Of a stretch of 64,000 nucleotides of DNA, positions 9,362 through 18,526 are shown in pieces. Within the stretch, counting starts at the first letter, position 1; every line of letters begins with the position of its first letter. The translations under genes were made by a program, and so were the position numbers. Source of the stretch: Roseicyclus sp. (GTDB lineage Bacteria; Pseudomonadota; Alphaproteobacteria; Rhodobacterales; Rhodobacteraceae); NCBI GenBank assembly GCA_018401055.1, contig JAGYLB010000085.1, positions 100,188 through 164,187 on the forward strand, written 5' to 3'. The notes beneath the pieces were generated by a model, which saw only the letters and a program-made list of their open reading frames with translations, was not told the origin of the DNA and did not search any database.

Positions 9362-10679
9362 GGGACTATCCTGAATTTTGTGCGCTGACGTGGTAACTGC
9401 TCTCAGAGGAGACCCACGTATGAGCATCGACAAAGACCTGCTGGACCGACTGATGGAAGGCCGCTCGCCTGGCGATCTGTTTGGCAAGACCGGCATTCTG
9501 GCGGAACTGACCAAGGCGCTGGCGGAACGTGCGCTGAGCACGGAGATGGACGTCCATCTCGATGAAGAGCGCGCAGAAGACGCGCCTGAGGGCCAGAACC
9601 AGCCCCCCAATCGCCGCAACGGGCGCAGCCAGAAGACGGTGACCACCGACAGCGGCAAGGTGGTTCTGGACATTCCGCGCGACCGCAACGGCACCTTCGA
9701 TCCGCTGCTGATCGCCAAATATCAGCGCCGCTTCCCCGAATTCGACCGCAAGATCGTCAGCATGTATGCCCGCGGCATGACGACCCGCGAGATCCAGGGC
9801 CACATCGAGGAAATCTATGGCGTCGAGGCATCGCCCAGTCTGATCTCGGCGATCACCGACGCGGCCATGGAAGAGGTGACCGCCTGGCAGAACCGCCCCT
9901 TGGAGCCCTGCTATCCGATCGTCTTCATGGACGCGATCCGGGTCAATATCCGCAGCGACGGGGTAGTCGCGAACAAGGCGGTCTTCGTGGCACTCGCGGT
10001 TTTGCCGGACGGCACCCGGGACGTTCTGGGGCTTTGGTTCCAGGCCAATGAGGGCGCGAAATTCTGGGCCAAGGTTCTCGGCGACCTGCGCAACCGGGGC
10101 GTCCAGGACATCCTCATCGCCGTCGTAGACGGGCTGAAGGGGTTCCCGCAGGCCATCGAGGCCGCCTTCCCGCAGGCCCGGATCCAGACCTGCATTGTCC
10201 ATCTGCTGCGCCATTCCATGAACTTCGCCAGCTACAAGGACCGCAAGGCCGTCGCCGCCGCCCTCAAGGCGATCTACACGGCGGTGGATGCCGATGCGGC
10301 CGAGCTGGCCTTGGCAGAGTTCGAGGACAGCGATCTGGCCAAACGATATCCGGCGATCGCGCCGAGCTGGCGGCGGGCCTGGAACGAGGTCATCCCATTC
10401 CTCGATTACCCGCCCGAGGTCCGCAAGCTGATCTACACCACGAACGCCATTGAGGCGCTGAACTCGAAGATCCGGCGCGCCGTCCGCACCCGGGGCCACT
10501 TCCCCAGCGACGATGCGGCCGCGAAATTGATCTATCTCGCACTCAATGCTACATCACCCGAGTGGAAGCGCTCGGTGCGCGAATGGCACGCTGTCAGATC
10601 TCAGCTCGCCATCATGTTCGAAGACCGCTTCCCAATGGCCTGACAAATGACGTCAGAGCACAAAATATCTGACAGTCTC
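9362..10679 (+). mobile_element. IS256-family element with 8-bp target duplication
   Basis: A 1318-bp element with imperfect inverted ends: GGGACTATCC...ATTTTGTGCGCTGACGT on the left and the reverse complement of GAGACTGTCA...ATTTTGTGCTCTGACGT on the right. The 8-bp target duplication GGCTTGGC lies at 9354-9361 and 10680-10687. It is inserted in orfB of the IS3 element and looks recent, because both ends, the duplication and the gene are intact. Confidence 0.93.
9420..10643 (+). CDS. IS256-family transposase (mutator type)
   Basis: An intact 407-residue DDE transposase starting MSIDKDLLDRLMEG, with AGAGGAG upstream of the ATG. The catalytic residues are visible in IVFMDAIRVNIR (Asp), LIAVVDGLKGFPQA (Asp) and TTNAIEALNSKIRRA (Glu). 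LNSKIRR followed by RGHFPSDDA is the usual IS256 C-terminal signature. It should still be able to move the surrounding element. Confidence 0.95.
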   Translation: MSIDKDLLDRLMEGRSPGDLFGKTGILAELTKALAERALSTEMDVHLDEERAEDAPEGQNQPPNRRNGRSQKTVTTDSGKVVLDIPRDRNGTFDPLLIAKYQRRFPEFDRKIVSMYARGMTTREIQGHIEEIYGVEASPSLISAITDAAMEEVTAWQNRPLEPCYPIVFMDAIRVNIRSDGVVANKAVFVALAVLPDGTRDVLGLWFQANEGAKFWAKVLGDLRNRGVQDILIAVVDGLKGFPQAIEAAFPQARIQTCIVHLLRHSMNFASYKDRKAVAAALKAIYTAVDADAAELALAEFEDSDLAKRYPAIAPSWRRAWNEVIPFLDYPPEVRKLIYTTNAIEALNSKIRRAVRTRGHFPSDDAAAKLIYLALNATSPEWKRSVREWHAVRSQLAIMFEDRFPMA

Positions 10680-11376
10680 GGCTTGGCGCCTGGCACGTCT
10701 GGCGGGCATAAGGGCCCAGATTGGTTACAAAAAGAAGCCGGGCTCATACGGTGGCAGCCCCTCTGTTGTTGCCGACAACACCCTGAACCGTGAGTTCGAT
10801 GTCGATGCCCCTGATCAGTTCTGGGTCACTGACATCACATATATCCGCACGCATGAGGGGTTTCTGTATCTGGCCGTCGTGATCGATTTGTTTTCCCGGC
10901 GGGTGATCGGTTGGTCGATGCAGGGGCGCACCTATGCCGACCTGCCGCTGCAAGCCCTGCTGATGGCCGTCTGGCGGCGCAAACCAAAGACCAAGGTCCA
11001 TGTTCATTCTGACCAGGGTTCTCAGTTCACTGGCTATGAGTGGCAGGAGTTCCTCGAACAGCACAATCTGGTCCCCAGCATGAGCCGCCGCGGAAACTGC
11101 TGGGACAACGCTGTGGTGGAAAGCTTCTTCAACCTGCTCAAACGCGAACGCATCCGGCGCAGGAAATACAAAACCCGCGAAGAAGCCCGCCAAGACGTGT
11201 TCGACTACATCGAGTTCTTCTACAACCCGCAGCGCAAACACGTTAGAAACGGAATGCTGTCACCGATCGCCTTCGAACAGCAGCAGAAACTGAAGCTGCA
11301 AGGCGTCTAGGAAACTCGGGGCTATTCACTCCCTCCGCTCGCTGCCTCGCAACGAACGGTCTGACAGAACGTCAGG

Positions 11377-11431
11377 GGGGTCAAAATTGGACGCCGATAC
11401 CCCGCCTTAGGGGGTCAAAATTGCACGCCGA
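11377..11431 (+). repeat. Two IS21-type terminal direct repeats (IS remnant)
   Basis: Two near-identical 21-bp units (GGGGTCAAAATTGGACGCCGA at 11377 and the same with one base changed at 11411) are spaced 34 bp apart. Multiple terminal repeats of this form are typical of IS21-family ends. No istA or istB is present, so this is the end of a lost element lying between the IS3 and the second IS256-type element. Confidence 0.5.
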
Positions 11432-11550
11432 AACACGTATGGGGTGTCGTCACTCTGATCGGTGCATCGGTACCGCGCCTGAGCGGGGCACTGTTCCTCC
11501 GCATAACAAGCTCATCTGGACCAACGCTCCGATCGGCAGAGCGCGTTGGT

Positions 11551-12926
11551 CACCCGTGGATGACGTCCCGGGAAGTGGTGTAGCTCACCGAGGGCCTCGC
11601 GCTCACTGGCGGGCCGAACTGGTCAGTCGGTCTAAGCAGCAGGCAGGCTGACGTTGAGATCATCGCAGACCGGCGCGAGCGTTTCCAGTGTCATGTATCT
11701 GGCGCGCTGGACCGTCCATTCCTCGGTCTGCTCCATCAGGATTGCGCCGACGAGGCGGCGGATCGATGCCTCGTTCGGGAATATCCCGACGACATCGGTG
11801 CGCCGCTTGATTTCGCCGTTCAGACGCTCGATCGGGTTTGTGCTGTGGAGCTTGGTGCGATGTTGCGCAGGGAAGGTCATGTAGGCCAGCACGTCCTCTT
11901 CGGCGGTATCCATGAGTGTGGCCAGCTTCGGGAGCTTGCCGCGCATCTGGTCGGCCACCAGGCGCCACTGGGCCTTGGCTGCCGTGTGGTCCGGCTGTGC
12001 GAAGGCGGTGGCGATGAAGGCCGAGACCACCCTGCGGCTGTTCTTGCCGGCATGGGCGAGAGCATTGCGCTGGAAATGCACCCGGCATCGCTGCCAACTC
12101 GTGGACAGGACGCGGGCCGTCGCGGCCTTGATCCCTTCATGTGCGTCGCTGATGACCAGCTTCACCCCGCCGAGACCCCGCCGCACGAGGTCCCGGAGGA
12201 ACTCGGTCCAGAACGGCTCGGCTTCGAGGCGCCGATGGCCATGCCCAGGACCTCACGACGCCCATCGGTGTTGACGCCGACCGCAAGGGTGACGGCCACA
12301 GACACGATCCGCCCGCCCTGGCGCACCTTGAGGTAGGTGGCATCGATCCAGAGATAGGGCCATTCGCCCTCGATCGGCCGGGTCAGGAAGGCATCGACAC
12401 GTTCGTCGATCTCTTCGCAGAGACGGCTGACCTGGCTCTTCGAGATCCCGGTGCCGCCCATCGCCTGCACGAGGTCGTCCATCGAGCGCGTCGATACGCC
12501 ATGAACATAGGCCTCCTGGATCACGGCCGTGAGGGCCCTCTCGACCGAGCGCCGCGGCTCCAGGAAGGACGGGAAGTAGGAGCCGGTGCGCAGCCGCGGA
12601 TGCGCAGCTCGACGCTTCCCGCCCGGGTCTCCCAATCCCGATCACGGTAGCCGCTGCGCTGCGCCAGCCGCTCGCTGCTCTTCTCGCCATAGTCAGCGCC
12701 TGTCTTGGCGCCAACCTCCAGCTCCATTAAGCGTTCGGCCGCGAAGCCGATCATCTCGCGCAGCAGGTCAGCATCGGCGCTCTTCTCCATCAGCGCGCGG
12801 AGGTCCATCATGGGTTTGGTCATCGGGGCATCCCTCGGTTCAGGTTGGTTGTCGCAACCCGACCCTACCGAGAAACCCGATGGCCACCGCAAGCTACACC
12901 ACGCCTGGGGACGTCATCCACCCGTG
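11551..12926 (-). mobile_element. IS256-family element, decayed copy
   Basis: About 1.38 kb bounded by inverted repeats of about 35 bp. The common core is GTGGATGACGTCCC and GTGGTGTAGCT on the left (11551-11585), with the inverse on the right (12892-12926). It is a different family member from the one at 9362. Its transposase gene carries two indels. I see no target duplication. Confidence 0.8.
11632..12823 (-). pseudogene. IS256-family transposase, two frameshifts
   Basis: It starts MTKPMMDLRALMEK at 12823 and ends DDLNVSLPAA at 11632. The middle holds [35 protein letters not shown] (Asp), LVISDAHEGIKAAT (Asp) and HSTNPIERLNGEIKRRTD (Glu), the mutator-type DDE set. The frame breaks near 12590 and 12200. 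With the breaks repaired the length (about 397 residues) is normal. Confidence 0.88.
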
Positions 12927-13057
12927 CCTGCAAGCCTGAGTGAGGCTTGGCCAAGTTTTCTTCATCCCTCCCGGAAAATTCGCGCTATACCTTGCGTTTG
13001 AAACGGTTGTCCGGCGCCCGGAGGAGGGGCGCGCGGTGCCAAAAGGGAGGAACAGGG

Positions 13058-13912
13058 ATGCTAGCAAGAATACTCGTTCCCGTGCGCGGGGATGGCATGG
13101 GCGAAACCGTCTTGGCCCATGCGGCATCGCTGGCCCATAGGCATCGGGCGCATATCGTCGTCGCCCATTGCCGCGCGCGCCCCGAGGACATGATGCCCCA
13201 GGGCCTGTCGCTGCCGTCCTTCGCGCGGGCCAACATCATCGCGCAAGCGGCCGAGCTGGCCAATCAGGAGGAAACTGCCCTGCGCGAAGCGCTGCACAAG
13301 ATGGCAGGCGTACTTGACCTGACCGAGACCGACCGGCCCGATGGCAGTCACGCAAGCGTCCAGTTCATCGAGGAATTCGGGCGCATGGCCGATGTCATCA
13401 AGCACAACGGACGGCTGGCCGATCTCATTGTCGTGGCAAAGCCCGACCATGACCGCAACCTTGGGTCCAACGCCCTGAAATCGGGGTTGTTCCAGACGGG
13501 TCGGCCGATCCTCATGTGCCAACCCCATGCTGCGGTCGACCCGAAATTCGGGGCCCATGTCGCGGTCGCGTGGAACGGATCACTGGAGGCGGCACGCACC
13601 GTGGCGCTGACCCTCGATCTTGCCAGCGCCGCCGACAAGGTCACCGTGCTGACCGCCGGACGCGGCGAGCATCACGCAGCAACCCCCGAGGAACTGCTGG
13701 ATTACTACCGGCTGCGTGGCATCACCGCCGAGGTCCACCGGTTCGAGGCCCGCAATCCCGGTCTGGCGCTGCTGGACAAGACCGTCGAGGTTGGGGCGAG
13801 CCTGCTGATCATGGGGGCCTACGGCCAAAGCCATGAACGCGAGACGCTGTTCGGCGGCAACACGCAATCCGTTGTGGACAAGGCAAATATCCCAGTTGTC
13901 ATGGGTCATTGA
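13058..13912 (+). CDS. Universal stress protein (UspA family, tandem domains)
   Basis: An intact 284-residue protein starting MLARILVPVRGDGMGET, with GGGAGG at good distance before the ATG. The length fits two UspA folds: residues 1 to about 150, and a second starting at HVAVAWNGSLEAART. The second domain ends with LLIMGAYGQSHERETLFGGN, the glycine-rich nucleotide-binding loop GxxG-x(9)-GG typical of UspA, followed by the NIPVVMGH strand. A general stress role is expected. It stands alone between the IS cluster and the tct operon. Confidence 0.88.
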   Translation: MLARILVPVRGDGMGETVLAHAASLAHRHRAHIVVAHCRARPEDMMPQGLSLPSFARANIIAQAAELANQEETALREALHKMAGVLDLTETDRPDGSHASVQFIEEFGRMADVIKHNGRLADLIVVAKPDHDRNLGSNALKSGLFQTGRPILMCQPHAAVDPKFGAHVAVAWNGSLEAARTVALTLDLASAADKVTVLTAGRGEHHAATPEELLDYYRLRGITAEVHRFEARNPGLALLDKTVEVGASLLIMGAYGQSHERETLFGGNTQSVVDKANIPVVMGH

Positions 13913-14042
13913 AATAAAATTTCGCGGCGAAAGGAAATAATCCTTGAACATGTCTCCGTGAAAGATAATTACCCCTCGAAGCCGTAGCGGCCCGGGGGGT
14001 ATCTGGTTGCGCGGCCGCATCTTCGATGGAGGAGGAGTTGCC

Positions 14043-15014
14043 ATGTCGATCACCAAACGCGTTTTCCTGACCCTGTCCTGCGCGGGACTTCTTGCAACCA
14101 CGCCAATGGCGGCCCTGGCCCAGGATTGGGAACCGCGGCGGCCGATCGATTTCGTGATCATGGCGGGCCCGGGCGGCGGCGCCGACCAGATCGCCCGGTT
14201 CATCCAGTCTGTAGCAGAGCGCTACGACCTCACGAACCGCCCTCTGGTGCCCAACAATCAGGGTGGCGGGTCAGGCGCCGAAGCGCTTTTGCATCTGAAC
14301 AACACCTCGGACCCCGATCACACGATTCTCGTGACACTGAATTCGTTCTTCACCACGCCGCCGCGGCAAGCCAATCTCGGCATCGACATCCAGACCTTCA
14401 CGCCAATCGCGATGATGGGCGTCGATCCCTTCATCCTTTGGGTGCACCGCGAATCCGGCATCACCACCTTCGACCAGTTCGTTGAACAGGCTCGGTCGAT
14501 GAACGGCCAATACGTGATGGGTGGCACCGGCACCGGTCAGGAAGATTCGATTGTGATCGCCTTCATGTCGAGCGCCTATGACCTCGAGGTCACCTACATC
14601 CCCTATGATGGCGGTGGCGCCGTGGCACGTGACCTTGCCGGGCAACAGGTGATGGCGACCGTGAACAACCCCTCGGAGGCGAAGGGCTTCTTCGAAGCCG
14701 GCGATGTTGTGCCGTTGCTGGCATTCTCGGACGAGCGGATGCCGGGCTTTCCCGACGTGCCCACCCTGCGCGAGCTGGGCCATGATTTCTCGTACTACAA
14801 TCAGCGTGCGGTCGTCGGCGCGCCGGGCATGTCCGATGGTGCAGCCGCCTATTACCAGACGCTCTTCACACAGATCTACGAAACCGAAGAATGGCAGGCT
14901 TATCTCGCCTCCGAAAGCATGTCGCCCTTGTGGATGGATGCCGAGGAACAGCGCCGGTACTGGGAAACGCAGGTGGAAACCCACCGGGCGCTATTGGCGC
15001 AGCTCGGCGGCTGA
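14043..15014 (+). CDS. tctC: Tripartite tricarboxylate transporter substrate-binding protein (TctC)
   Basis: An intact 323-residue periplasmic binding protein. It has a signal peptide with cleavage near AALAQDWEP, then RPIDFVIMAGPGGGADQIAR, which is the conserved TctC start. The ATG at 14043 follows GGAGGAGG. It delivers a carboxylate (substrate unknown) to the TctAB permease encoded immediately downstream. This is the first gene of the tctCBA operon, whose frame is clean here although tctB and tctA each carry an indel. Confidence 0.92.
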   Translation: MSITKRVFLTLSCAGLLATTPMAALAQDWEPRRPIDFVIMAGPGGGADQIARFIQSVAERYDLTNRPLVPNNQGGGSGAEALLHLNNTSDPDHTILVTLNSFFTTPPRQANLGIDIQTFTPIAMMGVDPFILWVHRESGITTFDQFVEQARSMNGQYVMGGTGTGQEDSIVIAFMSSAYDLEVTYIPYDGGGAVARDLAGQQVMATVNNPSEAKGFFEAGDVVPLLAFSDERMPGFPDVPTLRELGHDFSYYNQRAVVGAPGMSDGAAAYYQTLFTQIYETEEWQAYLASESMSPLWMDAEEQRRYWETQVETHRALLAQLGG

Positions 15015-15057
15015 TCGGCCGTCGACAACGATCCGAAGGCGGCAAGGGGGCGGCTGA

Positions 15058-15562
15058 ATGCGCTACGCTGAAATCGTGACGGCCGGGATTCTCGCGCTTT
15101 TCTCCATCTATCTGATGGTGAAAAGCACGGAACTGCCGATCGGCTTTGTCAGCGGACGCGGCCCCGGCGGCGGGCTGTGGCCTTTCTGGCTGTCGGCCAT
15201 CATGCTGGTGTGCTGCGGCTTCATCGCCTTCAACTGGTGGCGCAAGACCAGTCCCCCTCGCAGTCGGACGAGCCGTTTTGGATGGCTATGGCTGGCAGAG
15301 CATGGTGGGGCTGGTCGGCGGCGGGCTGGTCGTATTCGTCGCACTGATTGATGTGATCTCGATGTATGGCGCGATCGCGGTTTTCTTGCTGTATTACCTC
15401 AAGTTTCTCGGCCGCCATTCCTGGGCCTTGAGCCTCGGTCTGGCGCTGTCGGTTCCGCTGCTGTTTTTCTTCTTCTTCGAAGGCGCGATGCAGATCACCA
15501 TGCCGTCGGGCATGTCCTTCACCGATCCCGTCTTCGACATCCTCTACGAAATCATCTACTAA
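15058..15562 (+). CDS. tctB: Tripartite tricarboxylate transporter small permease subunit (TctB), frameshifted
   Basis: It starts MRYAEIVTAGILALFSIYLM and has four hydrophobic segments, including MVGLVGGGLVVFVALIDVI and SLGLALSVPLLFFFFFEG, and ends FDILYEIIY. One indel near 15255, in the polar loop after NWWRKTSP, breaks the frame. The total of about 168 residues is normal for TctB. It lies 43 bases after tctC and 13 bases before tctA. Confidence 0.85.
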
Positions 15563-15575
15563 GGCGGGCCCGAAC

Positions 15576-17091
15576 GTGGAAATCCTCTCCCTGCTGGGCA
15601 GCGGCATGCTCATCGCGTTGCAGCCGCTGAACCTTCTTCTGATCCTGATCGGCGTTACGGTCGGCCTGTTCATCGGGGCCATGCCGGGCCTCGGCTCGGT
15701 CAATGGCGTGGCGATCTTGCTCCCCATCACCTTTCTGGTGCCGCCAAGCGGGGCGATCATTTTTCTCGCGGCGATCTATTACGGCGCGATGTATGGCGGG
15801 GCGATTTCGTCGATCACGCTGGGCATTCCGGGCGCTTCGACCGCCGTGGCGACCACCTTCGACGGCAGGCCGCTGGCGCGACAGGGCCGGGCAGGCCTTG
15901 CGCTGGTCACGGCGGCACTGGCCTCGTTCGTGGGCGGGACGGTCGCCAACGTGATCTTCACAGCCTTCGCGCCGGTTCTTGCCAGCGTCGCCCTGTCCTT
16001 CGGCCCGCCCGAGATCTTTGCGCTGATGCTACTGGCCTTTGCTACTTTCGTGGGTCTTGGCGGCGACGACATTCCCAAGACGATCCTGTCGATCTGTCTG
16101 GGGCTGGTTCTTGGCGCCGTCGGCTTCGACCAGATTTCCGGCGCGCCGCGATTGGTGCTGTTCGACATCACGGGCTTCTTGCAGGGCATCGGCTTTTTGG
16201 TGCTGGCGATCGGTGTCTATGGCATCGGCGAAATGCTCTGGACGATCGAACAATCCCGAGACGAGGCCGAAAGCAGCGCCCCCAGAATGACGGCGCGCGG
16301 CATGATGGCCGACGCGGCCGAGGCCACGCGGCGCGGCTGGAGGCGGCACGGCCATCGGATCGTGCATCGGGTTTTTCGTGGGCATCTTGCCGGCAGCGGG
16401 CGCGACGCCCGCGTCGCTCATGTCCTACGGTGTGGCCAAGATGATGTCGCGCAATCCGCAGGATTATGGCCGCGGCACGCCCGATGGGGTTGCGGCCCCC
16501 GAGGCCGCGAACAACTCCGCCTCGACCGGCTCGATGCTGCCGATGCTGACGCTGGGCATCCCCGGTTCTCCCACCACCGCGATCTTGCTGGGCGGGATGG
16601 TGATCTGGGGCCTCACGCCCGGCCCGCTTCTGTTCGTAGAGGAGTCGGAGTTCGTCTGGGGCCTGATCGGTTCCTTCTACATCTCGAACATCGCGGCACT
16701 GGTGATCAACCTTGCCTTCATCCCGGTCTTCATCTGGATGCTGCGCATGCCCTTCACGATCCTTGCGCCGATGATCTTCGTGCTCTCCATCGCCGGGGGA
16801 TATGCCGCCACGCGGGACATGTTCGACATCTGGCTGATCTTGATCTTCGGTATCGGCGCTTTCGTGCTGCGCCGTCTGGATTACCCCTTGGCGCCTGCGG
16901 TTCTGGCCATCGTTCTGGGCCCCATCGCCGAGCCGACGCTGCGCCAGTCGCTGCTGCTGTCGCAGGGCGATCCGTCGATCTTCTTCACCCGTCCGGTGGC
17001 CGGGCCGATCACCGTGGTCGCGTTGATCCTGATTTTCCTGCCCTTGCTGAAACTGCTGCGGCGCGGGCGCAAGGCCGAAAAGACGAACTGA
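15576..17091 (+). CDS. tctA: Tripartite tricarboxylate transporter large permease subunit (TctA), frameshifted
   Basis: A GTG start gives [19 protein letters not shown]. About twelve membrane segments follow, with the TctA hallmarks [39 protein letters not shown] and, in the second half, [20 protein letters not shown] and [16 protein letters not shown]. An indel near 16345 shifts the frame between the two halves. With it repaired the protein has about 505 residues, the usual size. It forms the channel with TctB. Confidence 0.9.
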
Positions 17092-17097
17092 ACCGGA

Positions 17098-17125
17098 GGG
17101 GCTTGCCGATCCTGCGGCAAGCCCC
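17098..17125. terminator. Perfect 11-bp hairpin between convergent tctA and glpK
   Basis: GGGGCTTGCCG and CGGCAAGCCCC pair perfectly around a 6-base loop, seven bases after the tctA stop. There is no T-run on either side, so it may act as a shared transcription barrier or protect mRNA ends rather than as a classic intrinsic terminator. Confidence 0.6.
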
Positions 17126-17170
17126 GGCGCAACTGCAGCCAGACGCTCAGCACGGCGTTGACCGCCCGTT

Positions 17171-18500
17171 TCAACGGCCGTAGCGCGCAGCGCGCAGATC
17201 CTCGGCCATGACCGGGCTGAACTGCCGTTCCATCGCCCAAGTGGCGGCAAATCCTTCCATGTCGGGCCAGACGCCTGCGCGTGTGCCCGCCAGCCAGGAG
17301 CCGCCCCAGTGCCGTTGTCTCCAGCACGGCGGGCCGGTCCACGGGTGCGCCGATGATGTCGGACAGGAACTGCATCGCGTAATCATTCGCGGCCATGCCA
17401 CCATCGACCCGCAAGGACGGCTGCGCGCCCTCGCGCGCCCAATCGGCCTGCATCGCGTCCAAAAGGTCGCGGGTCTGGTAGCCGACCGATTGCAGCGCCG
17501 CGCGGGCGAATTCCGCCGGGCCGGAATTGCGGGTCATCCCGAAAATGGCCCCCCGCGCATCGGGTGCCCAATAGGGCGCGCCAAGACCGACGAAGGCCGG
17601 CACGAGGATCAGGTCCTGGGTCTGATCGGCGGTATCGGCCAGAGCTTGCGTCTCGGGCGCGGCCCGGATCACCTTGATCCCGTCGCGCAGCCATTGCACC
17701 ACAGCGCCCGCGATGAAGATCGAGCCTTCCAGCGCGTAGGTCGGCTTGCCATCCAGCTGGTAGGCGATGGTGGTCAACAGCTTGTTGGTTGATGCAACGG
17801 CGGTGTCGCCGGTGTTCAGCACCGCAAAGCAGCCGGTTCCATAGGTCGATTTCATCATCCCGGGCGTGAAACAGGCCTGCCCGATGGTGGCCGCCTGCTG
17901 GTCGCCCGCGACGCCGAGGATGGGGATTTCCCGCCCGAACAGGTCCGCGCGCGTCACCCCGAAGTCTGCGGCGCAATCGCGTACCTCGGGCAAAAGCTCC
18001 ATCGGGATGTCGAAGAGATCGCAGATCGTGCGGCTCCACCGGCCCTTGTGGATGTCGTAAAGCATCGTGCGCGCGGCATTGGTGGCATCCGTCACATGCG
18101 CGCGCCCGCCCGTCAGGTTCCAGATCAGCCAGCTGTCCACGGTGCCAAAAGCCAGTTCGCCCTTTCGCGCCCGGTCGCGCGCGCCATCCACGTGGTCGAG
18201 CAGCCATTTCACCTTGGTGGCCGAGAAATACGGATCGGCCAAAAGCCCGGTGCGCGCCGTGATCATCGGCTCGTGGCCATCCGCGCGCAGCTTGGCGCAA
18301 AAATCGGCGGTGCGGCGGTCTTGCCAGACGATGGCCTTGTGGATCGGCTTGCCCGTCGCGCGGTCCCAGACCAGGGTCGTTCCCGGCGCTGGTTCGTGAT
18401 ACAGCCGCGATAGCGGCGCTGATCGCGCGCCTGCAAACCTGGCTTTTCCACTCACCCTCGCGCGCCGTCGCCGCTGCGGATTGGTCCTTGACCCGGTTTC
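17171..18500 (-). pseudogene. glpK: Glycerol kinase, N-terminus missing and frameshifted
   Basis: Clear FGGY-kinase sequence runs from [20 protein letters not shown] through [34 protein letters not shown] and [19 protein letters not shown] to a frameshifted end. The kinase phosphorylates glycerol to glycerol-3-phosphate, the substrate of GlpD upstream. Between the glpD stop (18527) and the first recognisable kinase residues there are only about 100 bases. The roughly 50-residue start with the DxGTTSxR phosphate-binding motif cannot fit, and this stretch is scrambled. Either a small deletion or an assembly loss removed it. Confidence 0.85.
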
Positions 18501-18526
18501 AGCGCATGCGGCCGCCCCTGTCCAGA

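Larger units (their letters stand above)
9109..11310 (+). pseudogene. IS3-family OrfB (DDE transposase), split by IS256
   Basis: The first part (9109-9361) begins with GTG and encodes RYAFIAENRLVFAV and the HTH_21-like region. It is interrupted at 9362 by the IS256 element and resumes at 10688. After removing the IS and one 8-bp target copy the frame is continuous. The second part holds the rve catalytic core, with FWVTDITYIRTHEGFLYLAV (Asp), HSDQGSQFT (Asp) and GNCWDNAVVESFFNLLKRE (Glu). The protein would be normal without the insertion. Confidence 0.9.
7183..11328 (+). mobile_element. IS3-family element carrying two nested insertions
   Basis: The ends are TGAATAGCCCC...TAGACGCCTTGC on the left and the matching inverted copy GCAAGGCGTCTAG...GGGGCTATTCA on the right, so the element runs 7183-11328. 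Its own content is orfA, orfB and the two ends. An IS110-family element (about 7488-9076) and an IS256-family element (9362-10679) sit inside it. Removing both rebuilds continuous orfA and orfB. The three bases outside the ends differ (CAC and CTC), so there is no clean target duplication. Confidence 0.9.

Noticed and set aside
13913..14042. Short TTTCG-CGG-CGAAA hairpin after the universal stress gene
   Set aside because: Five-pair stem with a 3-base loop and no T-run; too weak to call a terminator.
16168..17250. 360-codon minus-strand ORF opposite tctA
   Set aside because: Charged, low-complexity antisense translation with no family resemblance; tctA is clear on the plus strand.
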